A stretch of 64,000 nt of DNA from contig OZ234500.1 of assembly GCA_965153455.1 (NCBI GenBank), forward strand, positions 11,904,001 through 11,968,000. Direction: 5' to 3'. Under the pieces are notes generated by a model. That model did not search any database. It was not told the DNA's origin and saw only the letters and a list, made by a program, of their open reading frames with translations. Below are positions 22,670-35,469 of this stretch, in pieces. The first letter of the stretch is position 1, and every line of letters starts with the position of its first letter. Made by a program: the position numbers and the translations under genes. This DNA is from Sphagnum compactum (taxonomy: Eukaryota; Bryophyta; Sphagnopsida; Sphagnales).

Positions 22670-25600
22670 GGATGTTACAACTATCACTTACAACATACAT
22701 AGTGTAATGTGTACACAATGCACATTGCACACACACAATCACAATGCAAAACCTCAATGAACACACAAAGACATCAAAGAAAAAATAAATCATTTGAACA
22801 CATTGAGATATAAAAAATGAAATGAAAAGCACAAGTCCATTGGAGTTTTAAAGGGTTAGAAACTTCCTAAATGTGTAGGGGTCTAGTTGCAACTTGCAAG
22901 TTCAAAGTTTTGAGCTTAAAGCTTTAGCTTCAAACAACTCTCAAAACACAATGACTCCAATTTGCCACCAATTGTAGCACTACTAGTCACGACTCACTTC
23001 TCAATGGCTCATTGCTGAAGTTTCAAGATAAACTATTCTCACTAATGAAAACAAATGGAAATGCCAACTCCAAGCTGTTGGATCTTGATGGTCCTTTTCA
23101 TTGAAAGCTTCAAGATCTAGAGTGCACATTGTAGAGTGTTAGTAGTTAGCAGCTACAAGAGTCCAAGCATGGCAAAATGAAATTTCAACTTGGCATTAGG
23201 GTTACAAAATCAATGAATTACAAGGTTAAGATTCAACAATCCATGTTGATCCTAGGTGAGGGTTGCAAGAATTGTCGTTTTCTTAGCGGGGTGGGAGGGT
23301 GATGTGTGACCTGTTGTTGTCTTCGTCGTCACGACGCTACATAAACCCCAAGGGGGTCCTTTTGCAAGATGGGGGAGGGGAAAACAAAAACCTCTGTGAG
23401 ATTCGTCAGTTCACATTTTAGGTTAGAAAAAAAGCGAAATTTCGCTCAAAAAAAAATCACTGGTATAGAGGGGTATGTAACATTTTACTTTGATATGTTA
23501 TCTGAGGTTAGGCTTGCAAAACATGCCATGTTATGTGAGGTTATGAGTGCAAAACATGCCTGGGTGTCACTTGAGAAAATAGGGAAAGGGCAATTGGGCA
23601 GACTGGAGGAAAAAATCGCAGCAGTACTTTCGTACTGACTGCATTCAGTTCCTTTGGCCGATTTAACATTCACCAACCTTTTTCATAGGCAATCTTGAGT
23701 TTTGCGACCTTGGGACAGGCTGTTTTTGTATTCTGTACTCACATGCGAGGTCCAGACTCCAGAGTGGATCAGAGTCGACGAACCACTGTCCCACCAGTAC
23801 ACGGAGCCCCAGTACGTGCACAATTGATGGTCTGTGGACTGGACACACCGTTTCGTCTTAATACTGTCCCATAGAGCATGCTGGCTACTGTACCATTTCC
23901 TCCACAGCCGCCACCACGTGCTTTATCCAGTCTAGCCATCTACACTGTAGCCACTTACGTAATTCACCTACCTAATGACCTACGATACCCACCCATCCAC
24001 ATTTTACGTATTACTGGCAACGGCACCTACACTGGTTACCTTCACCTTTTCTTCAAAGGCCTTTTAGAGCTAAGAATTAACTAAGGAAATGTTAAATTTG
24101 GACTTGGAGACCTGATTTTTTTTTCCTCGGGATGGAATATCTATAATGTTTAGAAGCAACACAAATTTTTTTGGGATTTTTTTCTTTATCTGCGTGGTAC
24201 CATGAAAACTACTGGTTTACGTAAGGTGGTAGTTTTTATCTAGTATGGGGGGAAAGGCTTTCAACCTAATTTACCAAGGTCAAACCTTTGTAACTCACTT
24301 GTGGTTGATGCTCAATTCAGTCATGAAGGTTTTGATGGATGGTGCATTGGCGGGTATTGGGTCACAAAGTTCAATTTTGAAGAGTGTTCACCTGGAATCA
24401 GGTGTTACTTTGAACTGCAAAGGGTTCATCATTGTGTGGGAACTTTATTGAACACTTTTTATTTTGACATTTGGTACCTAGTTTGACACTCTCAAAGACT
24501 GTAGAGTCATATGGCATGCGCGGCTTGTTTTTAACCATGAAGATATGTCACCTTACACGTCACAAAGTGACTCAGTACAAGGCCCACGCATTGCCTGATG
24601 TCATAAAGGCACAAAGAGGACGTTGTGTGTCATATGACGTTTGATTTCTTGTCCTTCCTAGACTTTATGCATGAGGTTTAATATATCTTATCGTCTACAT
24701 ATTTGATTCCCCTGACATCAGTCTAGGTCAGAGTTAGAAATAGGAAATCAGGAATCAAATGTCTGCACCCAAGTGGCCTGACTTTCTCCTTTTAATACAT
24801 TTGTCATACCATTCTGTTGGTACGTACCATACGTACTGCTGATATTTTGCACAAAATAATTTGCAAAAGGTCTAGTTGAAATATATATATATATATCTAG
24901 AGATATTTGTTGAAATTGTAGATTTGAAAGCCATTGGGTCACTATTCCAAATGCACAACACAAGATGTGTTCAGGGTTTAGGAAAGTTTAGGGTTTTATC
25001 TGTCAATCTTCATTTTTAAAATAAATAAATATTGGACAAAGAAGTGCCAAACATCAGTTGTAGGTATGGTAAAAGTAACACCAAGGCATTAATCTATCAT
25101 AAGCTTCATGTTTATGAAAATCTAAATCTTGAAGTGACTGCTGCCACACAACACCACCAAGTCCATTGCAAGAAAGTTGGTAAATCAAAAGTTTTCTTGG
25201 ATGCCAAATTGCTGGACGATGACCTTTATTACTGTACTAGGAGTGATAATGGATTTTCACCAGATTTTTACTGTTTAGGGCAAATTTTCAGTAGGTTTTC
25301 TACTGTTTTGACAGTTTCCTTAAACCTTTTCCCCATTAAAGCTAAAATTTCTGACTCTTGCTAAATCTCATGTGAGATGATCGCTATCAAAGCACATTAC
25401 AAAATTGAAGAAAAAACGCTGATCCGTGTGGGTAGTTCACCGCAGGCAATAAATACCACAGCTTGCAGATATTTGGCATGCTGTATGTCTTTTTTCTCCG
25501 CATTTTCTTCCTCTTAATTTTTCCTGGGGACTTCCGCCCACCCTTCTTTTATCTTGGAATACTGTAAAGTTTTTCCAGCTTCACACAGTTTACAAAGAGA

Positions 25601-26192
25601 AGAAAAAGACAAACCAGAGATCCAAGCAGAAAAGAAGTTGAGTACCGAGTTTTTGTTTTTCAATTAGGCAGTTTGTTTTGCAAAAAAATGAAAATTTAAT
25701 CAAATTTACATGAAAAACTTTCCCCACTTTTTTCAGAAAAAACGACAAATTTCTTCCAACAAAAAACACTGCTGGAGTAGCTTAAGTAATAATAGGGTAC
25801 ATCATGGGTGAGGCAGAAAAGATTGGAAGACCCAGCAAAGGAACACGTAAAATACTCGGAATACATCCGGCCTTCCCCCTCCCCCCTCCCGGAGAGAGAG
25901 AAAAAAAGACTAAAGACAAATTAGCAAATCACGAGGATTCAGCAGATCCCAAAACTCATATAAGATTATTTTTTCCCCACTCTCCCCTTTACTCAAAAGT
26001 AGCGGAATCCGCAGTTTCATACAATCCAAAGAGATCTACAGCCTGGCGCGCGCAAAACGATCTATGATCAAAGGCCGATTGATGCACAATTCGGAACGAT
26101 TTGACATAGAAATGTGCCCAATATTTGCAAATTGCATTTATACATATTATTGTAAATTGCATTTAATGATACTTGCAAATTTTACAGCTCTT
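22670..26192. other. Intergenic DNA downstream of the peroxidase; no gene recognised
   Basis: 23,280-24,050 is richer in G+C and CpG than its surroundings. 25,430-26,060 has purine- and pyrimidine-rich tracts. A short (AT)n run is at 24,880-24,897. Open frames at 23,369, 25,032 and 25,804 on the plus strand show no family signature. Nothing marks a promoter decisively. Confidence 0.35.
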
Positions 26193-28437
26193 TTAAAATG
26201 CGGAATGAGCTTCCAAGACTTCTTCCTCCAGCTGGAATGGTATGGAGATGGTTTCGGGAGCTATTGCGATCTCGCAAACTTCTCGGATGTTTCCAAGAGC
26301 AGGGTCAGTGATGACACCAATTTGGCTCATTTTAGTGAGGGAGTCCATGAACTCTTTGTTGAAAAGGAGATTAGAGGAGCCGATTTGAGTGAAATGGGAA
26401 CTGGTCGCAGGATCAGTTCCAAGTTCGTCGTCGATGCGGAGCAATCCTCTCCTCTGTTTCACGTTCCTGAAGTAGCTCAGATCCCATTTAAACTCTGACT
26501 TGAAGTCCAGCGCCACGTTAGTAAACAGACTTGGGTCTGAGGAGTTAGTTGTGTCGGGACAAATTTTGCGGAGGTAATCGCCGTAAGTCGGGTCCAGGTC
26601 GGGATCAGGCAGCCCCGTGCCCAAGAAGTTGTAGAGACGATCCACGAAGAAGAGGCACTGAGCAACACCTACGGTGTGCGCTCCTGTAAAAATTCGGAGC
26701 ATTGAGTGAGCAAAAAGGAACAACATATACATGAGACTTTCGAATCAGATATATTATTGTGACGCTGTTGATCATGGTGGCTCATAAGAACCATGTGACA
26801 TGCCATACTAAGCAGTATTTGAGGGGGGGGGGGCTAAGTTTAGCTACTGGCGAGAAAGCAAAGGAAGGTGCAAAGGGTAAAAAATGGGCCCAACTCGCCA
26901 CATTATGAGGAACAAAAATCCAAGGTCACCATATTTAGAGAACAGCTTCCAACAAGGAGGATTCCTAAAGTTTCCACTTGCCCCTATGACGTCTAGACAA
27001 ATTTTGCTAAGTCCTCTTGCTCACCCTAAACCCACCTACCTCACAAATTTGAACAAAAAAAAAGAAAAAAACACTGACAATGTGAGCCTGAATCACTAGC
27101 AGCCTGAGTCTGCAGCGGAATAGACGAGCATGAACTTGGAGTTAGACCTGACTTGAATATCACCTATTGCTGCTGGTGCAATAGCCATTTGATGTGATCT
27201 GCAGGCCTCATAGAAGGGAACTCAATGTTGAGATCAGCTTACCGAGAAGATTGACCATGTCCGCCTGAGAAAGACCTTTGTCTGCGAACTTTTCCGTGGC
27301 CTGAGGAATGGTGAAGTTGGGACCTGGCAGGAAGTCTGACGGGTCCGGCGAGTCAGGTCCCCGTGGGAATCCATCCAAGCGACCTGTAAGTACGGGGAAA
27401 GTGGGTCCGCCGAGCTGCAGATGAAAACCTCTGCAATGAATTAGGAATCGAGCTTTAATGCAATACATTAAGACATAAGCTGCTGCTGCTACTGCCCAAC
27501 TTCTTCATCCAGTTGCGAAATGGGTCGAGTGTAGCTACTGCCTGACTGGATACCATGGGCACTGTTCAGAAGTAGTTATGGAGCTGCAAAATGCGTTTAT
27601 CATCTTAAAACGGCCAATCGCAACATAAGAGGCACAAACTGCATCAACTGACGTCCGGTCCCGCGCCAGAGGAATATTGCAGATTGTGGAGAAATTATTA
27701 GTTTGCAACTTAGTTAGAATATGTAATACATTCATGAGATATAAGAATTACTTACAATGGCTATTGAATCCCGCGCGGCAATGGTTATGATATCGGCACA
27801 CGATACCCTTCCAGGGCAAAACTCCTCCAGAGCTGCCTTGGCTGCGTCAATGACGTTATACCCTCTCACAGTCAAATCGGGTGGTGAAGTTCGTTCTGTG
27901 AATGTTCCATTCTCCATTATGGATGCATCACAACCCTGTATTTGAGACATGAAGAAAACCGCAGAAATTGAATTGTCAGCGGCTCATTATGTAACTTCTT
28001 CTGCATTTTACTGTATATCTATATCATCAGTGGGAGACTGGGAGCGTTTCAAAGTCCTATTACATTTGATAATATGTTACAAAAGCATGGCTAATGAATT
28101 GTATTGCAGCATCCGAGCTGAAGTTAAGAGATTTGATATCTGTAGTTGTTGGTCAGTTTCTGGGTTGCCATAAATTTTATACCTGGACAAAGCAGTCGTG
28201 GAATTGCAAGCGGATTAAGCTAGCTGTGACCGTGGGATCTGCGGCGAACGCGGCAAGGACGACGGCCGCGACTACCACCTCAGCACCACTACACAAGCCG
28301 GTATTTTCATAATACCCAACTTCAAGATCGGCTTGTACTGTAGGCAGTTTGAAGTCACAGACTGACTGAAGAAGAAAAACCGCAAGGAGAACTCGGGTGG
28401 TGACCACACTGATAACGCCTTTGGAAGAAACCGCCAT
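26193..28437 (-). CDS. Class III secretory peroxidase, four exons, complete
   Basis: Minus-strand exons 28437-28183, 27935-27756, 27414-27243 and 26683-26193 (stop TAA 26195-26193) join in phase to 365 residues, the classic four-exon plan of plant class III peroxidases. Residues 1-36 form a signal peptide (hydrophobic VLLAVFLLQSV), so the product is secreted or vacuolar. Distal heme site: R76 and H80 in RLQFHDCFVQGCDASI. Proximal His205 lies in GAHTVGVAQC. The eight conserved cysteines are present (GLCSGAE, DCF, GCD, FCP, VSCAD, AQC, KICP, REVC). These enzymes oxidise phenolics with H2O2 in cell-wall lignification and defence. Oddities: GRLDG in place of GRRDG, and a C-terminal tail of about 25 residues after IREVC, which could be a vacuolar sorting tail (inference). 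Start ATG 28437 is the first ATG before the signal peptide. No frame breaks. Confidence 0.93.
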
Positions 28438-28733
28438 TAAACTGTCTGGAGCTAGGACCAGCAGAGCTAGCTTCCTAGCTAACTAATGTTGCTAAAATTG
28501 AGCTTTAACCAAAAACATTCCACAAACTTCCTGAACAGACCCAGAGAATGAGCCTCCGCTAACTACCAAATCCCTCTGCGCTGCACAAGAACCTCTAAAA
28601 GAGTGTTACAGTCACAAAACTTGCAAAAATTTCATGGGCACTGAGGTCCAGTCGTCCGGTCCAAGCAAAACTAGTAGAAACTCAGAAGTGCAGAGCTGTG
28701 TGAATATGAAGAATGGAGTTGCATTGCGCCTGG

Positions 28734-28740
28734 ATTTATA
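28734..28740 (-). promoter_or_regulatory. TATA box of the peroxidase gene
   Basis: The minus strand reads TATAAAT, about 297 nt upstream of the ATG at 28,437. Transcription would start near 28,705-28,710, leaving a leader of roughly 270 nt. The repeat unit beginning at about 28,742 lies directly upstream. Confidence 0.5.
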
Positions 28741-28741
28741 C

Positions 28742-29345
28742 AATTGACTGTGTCCCCTTCCAGCCTTTTTTGGGCTTGCTATAAATAGCCAAAAAACGAT
28801 ATATAGAAAATTATAAGGGCTAAAATCATATGCTTTTGGAGAATTTCAATAGCCAATTCGACTGAAATCGAAGAAAAAATCAATAGGTTTCTATATATGA
28901 TTCAAGTTTGTTTAGCCAAAAAATAGAGGGATGTTTTAAAATCTTACTTTCATATTTAGCTCATAGCCAAATTTGGCTAAATCTTCCTGTGGATGGTTGC
29001 CAGTTTGGTTATGTAAACACAAAATTTGACCAAAAAAACTCTGATTGAGTGTGTCCCTCCCCAGCCTTTTTTGGCTGGCTATATATATCGCCAAAAATCT
29101 ATGTATTAAACATTAAAAGTGTTAAAATCATGTGATTTTTTGCGATTCTCAATGGCCAGAATTCGACCAAAATTTAAGAAAATTTACTAGGTTTCTATAC
29201 ATGGTTCAAGCAGGGCAGCCAAAAATTATAGAAGAATGTTCTAATAATTTTACTTCAATATTTAACTTGTAGTCAAATTTGGCTAAACCTTCTTGTGGAT
29301 CATCGCCACTTTGGCTACAATACAAAATTGAATATAAAAAACCAT
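28742..29345. repeat. Tandem pair of ~300-bp dispersed repeat units
   Basis: Unit 1 (28,742-29,042) and unit 2 (29,043-29,345) share, in order: tgtgtccc..cagccttttttg, gctata, tattaa/taaaatcat, ggtttctata, atggttcaag, the block atttggctaaatctt, and cttcctgtggatggttgcca-like ends. Diverged single copies of the same family lie at 42,550-42,720 (atggatgattaccactttggctacaa) and 52,990-53,045. The family is therefore dispersed, probably a small transposon of unknown type. Confidence 0.6.
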
Positions 29346-31862
29346 TGGTCCTGATACCTCCGTTATTGGACCGTTCCACAACATAAGCACGTGCTTGTTG
29401 GTAGTCATATCTCGTGCGAAGACAATTTGCATATAACTTATCTTGTAACACTAGGATTCTGAGTTTTTGTCAGCAATTACCTATGCACAAGTGGCTACTG
29501 TACCTTACCAATGATAGAGGTTCGCTCTTAATTAGTTCTCAATTAATTCTCAAGATGATGAAACCCTGGCAAACTCCATTAGCTGAATCAAAGCACCCAG
29601 CAAGGGGGGAAAAGAAGGAACAAAGAGAGAGGGGCCAAGTCCCAGCCAAAAGAACAGAACCCAAAGTGGGTCGCAAAAGGGCACAGGAACAAACCATGTT
29701 CCAGAGCCTCCTTTCTCAAGAGGCTGTGTCAGAAAAGAAAGAAAAACACTTGACCTCACTTCGCCAAATTTTCTGAGACCTGTTCTGAAATTGTTGAAAA
29801 CACTGGGATATCCCCAATATCTCCATAATACATACATTATGGGAGTTAACATCCCTATTAAGTGCTGTTGAAGTTCTGAAATATTTTGATTGGAGCTGTC
29901 ATAACCCATTTTTCTCAGAAACTTAATTATTGCAGTGCAGTTTGTCAATTATTACTTGTAGGTATGGTATTTGGAAGGCATGGAGGGCATCTTTATGTTC
30001 CTGAATGTCTCATACAAATAGAAAATGATCCTGAATGCCTACTCCTTAAGAGTTGGAAAGAGATTATGGACACTTAAAGTTAGATTTACACCAAGGTGAT
30101 GAAGGGAATAAATTAATAAAATAACTAAATTTTAATTTTATCTCATTGACATAAAAAGTATAAAGTAACTCCAAAAATGAGTTGGCCAGTGTTGTTTTGT
30201 AAGTTAGTGTTGAGGAGGGGGTAAATGTGTTGAGATATCTTACCCTTAGGAATATAAATATATATGTTTTTAAAGATTTGGGTCAATGTGAGTTAGAAGG
30301 GACCAAAATTGGTAAGAAAAAACATTCCTAAGAAGTTCATTTTGGAAATTGTTTTTTACACTATGTCATATTGTCACAAAAGCATACGGGTACTAGTCTT
30401 AAAGTTTTTATTCCATTGAAAAATTGACACCTGCCCAAATTATACAAGAAGGGAAGTGTGAAAAATCTTAGCATGAATCATCTTATTTTCAACATGCTAT
30501 TGACTTGAAAAAAAACGAATTATTGTAAGAAAAATTTCATAATTCAATATTTTCACATAATATGAAATAAAACTTTTCAATATATTGTCTAATTAAAATC
30601 AAGTCCTTAACAAGTTTGAAATTCAACTCCATCAAATTTTTACAATTTAATTCTTGAGAAATTTTACAATAACAATTTAAGACTTTAAATTTTCCAACTC
30701 ATCCTTTCGAGAATTATTTAACACCAAACATGAGTTACAGTGTACAAGAATCATGTACATGCATGTACTTAGTTTGTAATTACCTATAATCTTCATTAGC
30801 TCCATAGCCTAGGGTCAGCTTCCACATTGACAATAGGAATTATTTTATTTTCTCCAAGAAATCAGTTCATTTTTTATGTTTTCATGTTGTACAATAGTCT
30901 ACAGTGATATTGTCATATGAATAGTGAAATTATTCAGATAATAGGCTGTGATAATTATAGAGGATTTTGAAACCTAACTTTCATCCTTTCATAAACTTAC
31001 ATTTCAAAAATGTGAGAAAATTATTCAACGGCAAAACTGAGCTAGGGTAGGGTACGTATTTAAGTGAAACCCAATGTGAACTCAAGTTTGGGTTTGCTCA
31101 TCAAAGAACTGCCTCACATGGTGCTTCCAATGCATGGTCTGGTGATGCCTGTAGTTTCACTTTTGGCCTTTGAAAATGATTAATGGCCTCTGAGTTGCTT
31201 GTTGCTTGCAGATATTGGTCGCAAGAGACATGTTTTTCATGAGATGACTTATGTGTGTTGAGAAGACTTTTGTGGACTTGAGACTAAATCTATGCAATAA
31301 TAAGGAGGTTCTAAAGAGCCTACCAGAGGCGAAAAGCTTTTTGAAAAAGCCAAAAAAGAATGCTTTTTGGAAAAGCCAAAAAAGTGATTGTGCGTGTTAG
31401 CACTCCAGAGTGACAATTTCTCAATGCACTTGTGCACTCTGATTTGTGGAGTCTTAGGGTTGATGATGATGCTGAACTGGTGTTGAACCCCCTCTATACA
31501 TTGGGGTTGGGATAATACATATATTTCACCTTTAACATATAAAGGCTTTGTATTGGCCTGTAATACCACTTCTGGAAGTAGTATTTGGGTAGTGAGGATG
31601 CCTACATTTCCTGGACCCTGTCAAGTGAAGGGTGAATCCAGCTCATATATGAGATAATTCTGACACCAATTGCAGTGAAGGAAAATGTTCTCACTTGGAA
31701 TACTGTGGTTTCAGTGTTGAATAATTATTGTACCTTCAAGATATCATGTTGAAAAGTAGAATATTCCAAAACATTTTAAGAGATATTCTATTTCACTTCA
31801 CAATTTTTTTTTCTGTGAATAAATTATTTTTTCTCTTTAAACTTCTGAAATCAATATAACTA
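29346..31862. other. Intergenic DNA, no gene recognised
   Basis: Open frames on both strands around 29,414-29,948 overlap and have no family signature. A perfect 14-bp palindrome, GTACATGCATGTAC, lies at 30,755-30,768. A short direct repeat of aaaaagccaaaaaagaatgc-like words is at 31,335-31,385. Confidence 0.35.
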
Positions 31863-32282
31863 GTGTGAACCCGGTGCATAATGCACCCGTCGAGCTCCCC
31901 CCGCCCGGTCCTTCCCATTGCCCACTCCGGTTCTTTACCCCGTCGACCCCCCCCTCCTTCGTATTTTCCACTTCGATTCTTTAACCCGTTGATCCTCCCC
32001 CCCCCCCCCGTTCCCCTGTTATATATAATTAACTTCCCGCCCCGTGCTGCCCCCCCCCCCCCCCCCCCCCCCGTGTGAACCCGGTGCATAATGCACCCGT
32101 CGAGCTCCCCCCCGCCCGGTCCTTCCCATTGCCCACTCCGGTTCTTTACCCCGTCGACCCCCCCCTCGTCCTTCGCATTTTCCACTCCGATTCTTTAACC
32201 CGTTGATTCCCCCCCCCCCGTTCCCCTATTATATATAATTAACTTCCCGCCCCGTGCTGGCCCCCCCCCCCCCCCCCCCGCC
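31863..32282. repeat. GC-rich tandem duplication, 210-bp unit with poly-C tracts
   Basis: Two nearly identical units start at 31,863 and 32,073, each with gtgtgaacccggtgcataat at the start. Both contain the near-palindrome GGTGCATAATGCACC, the word gtcgagctcccc, ccgtcgaccccccc, ttatatataattaacttccc, and a closing run of about 20 C. The units are strongly GC-rich inside AT-rich DNA. Poly-C length is likely unreliable in any assembly. Confidence 0.8.
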
Positions 32283-34065
32283 CCGTTACCAAGCCTTGTC
32301 ACCCGCTGCTTCACCGGCCTCTCCCTCCCCCACCCCCCAAAACCTCCGTCACAGACATACTTACTGAATTAATATATATGATTAGGGTAGAGAGGCCGGT
32401 CATAGAACACTTAAAAACGCAGACGAACCATGTGATTGAATCAGACCTTGGTTGTTTCTAGGGTCTAAAGATGGATTGTAAAGGAGATCATCACACCTAC
32501 TGCCCATTAGATCGCTCAAGTTGGTGCACATATGCAAAAGATATGGCTTGGTAGCTTTCAGCCTCATTGCTTCAAAACCAATCTTTACCAAACAACTTTT
32601 GGATCTATCTTCAAGCAATGCAAACCTGGTAAATGCACATACAACATTTGACACATGTTATTAATACATGCCATCACCAAACATTTTCATCTTCAAATTA
32701 AATAGCATCCTTTGAAAGGACAGACACCTTTATTCAATGGTTGAAATTAACACTCAAAAGTGGGCCACAAAATGTTAGGTGATCAATACCTTAATTGAAT
32801 GCTAAATGCTAAAACTTGATCACTTTCCCCTGTGATGCCGACCCTAAACCCTAATCCCTTTCCCTTGGTCTTCTCTTCTCTCCTCCCATTTTTTCGTCAT
32901 TGCATGCTTATGTTCCAGCTCAACCCCTCTCTCTCCCTTTTGTCTCCCATTCAGCTTCTTTCTTTCCCTCTTGTCTCCTACTTTCATTGCTTTGTAAGCG
33001 GGAGGAAAATTTGGGTTCTTCTTTTTCCCTCTCATTTCCTACTTCCGTTGGTGTTTAGGCGGGAAGAAGATCTTGTTTGACTCCTTTTTCTTGGTTTCCC
33101 TTGCTATTGGACACATTCTCTAACCATGTTTGTCTCCCAAGTTTTGTGAAATTGCGGTCAAACTTTAGGTTTTTTGAAGATTATAACTAACTTTAGGTGT
33201 TTTGTTGTTACAGGTGTTGGTGCACTTTGTGGTCGTGTGCTAATGGTCTCCTTCCTAGTGGTTTTGAGCTTCCTGGTGTTTTTTCTCGTGTTCTTCAACC
33301 TCCCTTAGTGTCGTTTCTAATGAATCAAAACCCCCCTCCTTTTTTATTGTGTTGCTAATGGTCTTCTTCCTGGTGGCCTTGAATTTCTTGGTGCTCTTCC
33401 TTGTGTTTTTGAGCCTCCCTTGGTGTTGTTCCTCTCCCTTGGTGCCACTCCTGGTGAATCGACCCCCCCCCTTTGTTGTTGTGTTGGTGGTGGTTTTCAC
33501 CTAGTGCTCTTGAACTTGGAACTATGGAATTCCTATTGGTCGTTGAACCACTAAAATGTTATTCCTGTAACTTGTATTCAACCTTCTTGCCATGGTTGTG
33601 TTTATTATTGCATTAGTTTTAAGCTTATCCCCCCCATTCTCTATTATCTTGTCCTAATTCACTAAGCACCAAGCCTTGCTCCTCCAGCTTACTCCTTTTA
33701 GTTGTTTGTTTCACCAGGTTGTTGCAAAGATGCTACAATTGCCCCCCTTTTTAGCTTTTGGGCCCTAGCTTGTTGTTGTGCCTATTTATGAAAATGTGTT
33801 GTCCAACCCAAGTTCACACCTTTGTATCCAAGAGGGTGAGCTCACATTCCCTCTTTGAAATTGCAGTGAAATTTATGTTTTGCTTCTTTGACTATTACAA
33901 ATGATCAAGCTACAATGAAAGTAGCTTGTTGTTGTCTTATAAGTTCCCTTTCAACTACTTGTTTTGCTACAAACATACTATCTGAATTTTGTTTGTATTT
34001 TTGTAAAAATGAATTACATATGTAGACTTGAAACATTACCTTGTGAATTTGGTGGTTATAGTTTT
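32283..34065. other. Intergenic DNA with pyrimidine-rich tracts
   Basis: 32,830-33,520 is strongly C/T-rich on the plus strand, with repeated phrases such as cttcctggtg, gagcctccctt and ccccccctt about every 60-110 nt. This suggests old tandem duplication. No recognised protein. Confidence 0.35.
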
Positions 34066-34515
34066 CACTAGGAAAGAAAGGTCATTTTCTGACCAACCAG
34101 TTTTGATTACATGTCAAGTTCAACTTACCCTCGACTGCATAATTATATTTATTTCAACAAATTTCATGTGGCCCACTTCACACCTCAACTTAGTCAACTT
34201 TTTGACTAGGTTGGTAAATGTACGGTGTTGACCGTCGTTACCATTTGACCATTGATTTTTATTTTTAATTAATAAATTGATAGTTGAACAATAATGGAGA
34301 AATCCACTTTCAAAATTTGCCAAGCTTATCATGTTGATTGTTTCACTGTCTTGGTTAGCCTTGTTTATGGATGGATGAAATAATGTCTGTGTTTTCCACT
34401 GTAGGTTAGCTTTGATTTGACTTTAAGTTCAACTTAATTGCAACTTTTTTACAACTTTGTTGTGACCAGTTTCCAATCTTGGTAATTTCATATTCCTTTA
34501 ATTTTGAAGTCAATA

Positions 34516-35297
34516 GGGTGCAATCACAATCAAATGAACCAATGGTGATGAAGGATTCAAGGACTGTAATTCCTTTGTGGTCATTTTCACTTGTTCATAA
34601 AAAGGACTTTTGGGATGAAATCTTTTGAAATATGTTATTAAAAATAATATTTTTTTTCAATACATCACATTTTTTGTATTAACTTTTCATGAATAACTAA
34701 TATTTTTTTTAAAGTGTATAGATTATACCAAATTATGCGTTTGTTTTGAAAAATTATCTTAATTTTAAATTGTATGAAAATATGCTGATTATTAAATTTT
34801 TAGTTTTTTTTCATAAACTACAAAAAAAAATTAGATGTCATGTACATTACACCCCATTTACATGTGGTAAAAGATTTTTCAAATTTTAAAATCTTGTTCA
34901 ATAGATTTTTAATTTTTTTAATTAAAAAATTTCACAACTCTCAAATTGTGAATTTTTTTTGAGTGTGGATAATCAATTAACATCGTTTCAAAAAAAAATT
35001 CATCAAAATTCATTTATAAAAAGAGTCTTTAGCGTAGTAATTTACAAAATTGATTGTTTTTCATGTAATTGTTGTTCAAGTTCAAAGGTCCTTATTAAAA
35101 CCAAAACCATAAATTATTTTTTTGGAATTTTTATTTTGAATTCTTCAACATTCATATTAGTCATTTAACACTACATTCCATGATTAACATGGCATTAAAG
35201 TGGCACCACAAAAATATATCTAACAAAATTACAGTTTTTATAGAGTTTTGGTGGTTGCCCAAAGTGTTTTTTGGTTCATTTGATTATGGTTGCACCC
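34516..35297. mobile_element. 782-bp non-autonomous TIR element inserted in the CACTA half
   Basis: Terminal inverted repeats of 27 bp with two mismatches begin GGGTGCAATCACAATCAAAT (left) and GGGTGCAACCATAATCAAAT (right, reverse complement). They are flanked by AATA at 34,512-34,515 and 35,298-35,301. The sister CACTA copy at 59,892-59,895 has a single AATA and no insert, a preserved empty site. The inside is AT-rich with no recognised transposase. The superfamily is uncertain; the 4-bp duplication is read directly. Confidence 0.82.
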
Positions 35298-35469
35298 AAT
35301 AACTTTCATTACACTACACCTTGACACTAAAAACCACAAATTTGTTGGAAATTTTTTTGTTTCATGGTGTCCAAATGTGATAGAACATCAAAAGTGGGAA
35401 AACATAAACATTTTTGTTTAAAGTCATTGGCATGGTATTGGAGTGGTTAAAAAATGTGGAACATTAAGT

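Noticed and set aside
22960-22995. A TGG-starting primer-binding-site-like word on the minus strand (TGGTGGCAAATTGG) next to a possible LTR edge
   Set aside because: It does not match a plant tRNA 3' end that I know, and no LTR pair supports it.
25804-26067. Plus-strand 87-codon frame near the peroxidase 3' end
   Set aside because: Low-complexity and charged, no family motif, no promoter or splice context.
29414-29948. Long overlapping frames on both strands (120 and 132 codons)
   Set aside because: No recognisable motif in either; they overlap as antisense shadows, and one includes a purine-rich tract that favours open frames by composition.
31793-32185. Gly-rich minus-strand frame of 130 codons
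   Set aside because: It is produced by the C-rich tandem duplication; the glycine runs are the poly-C tracts read backward.
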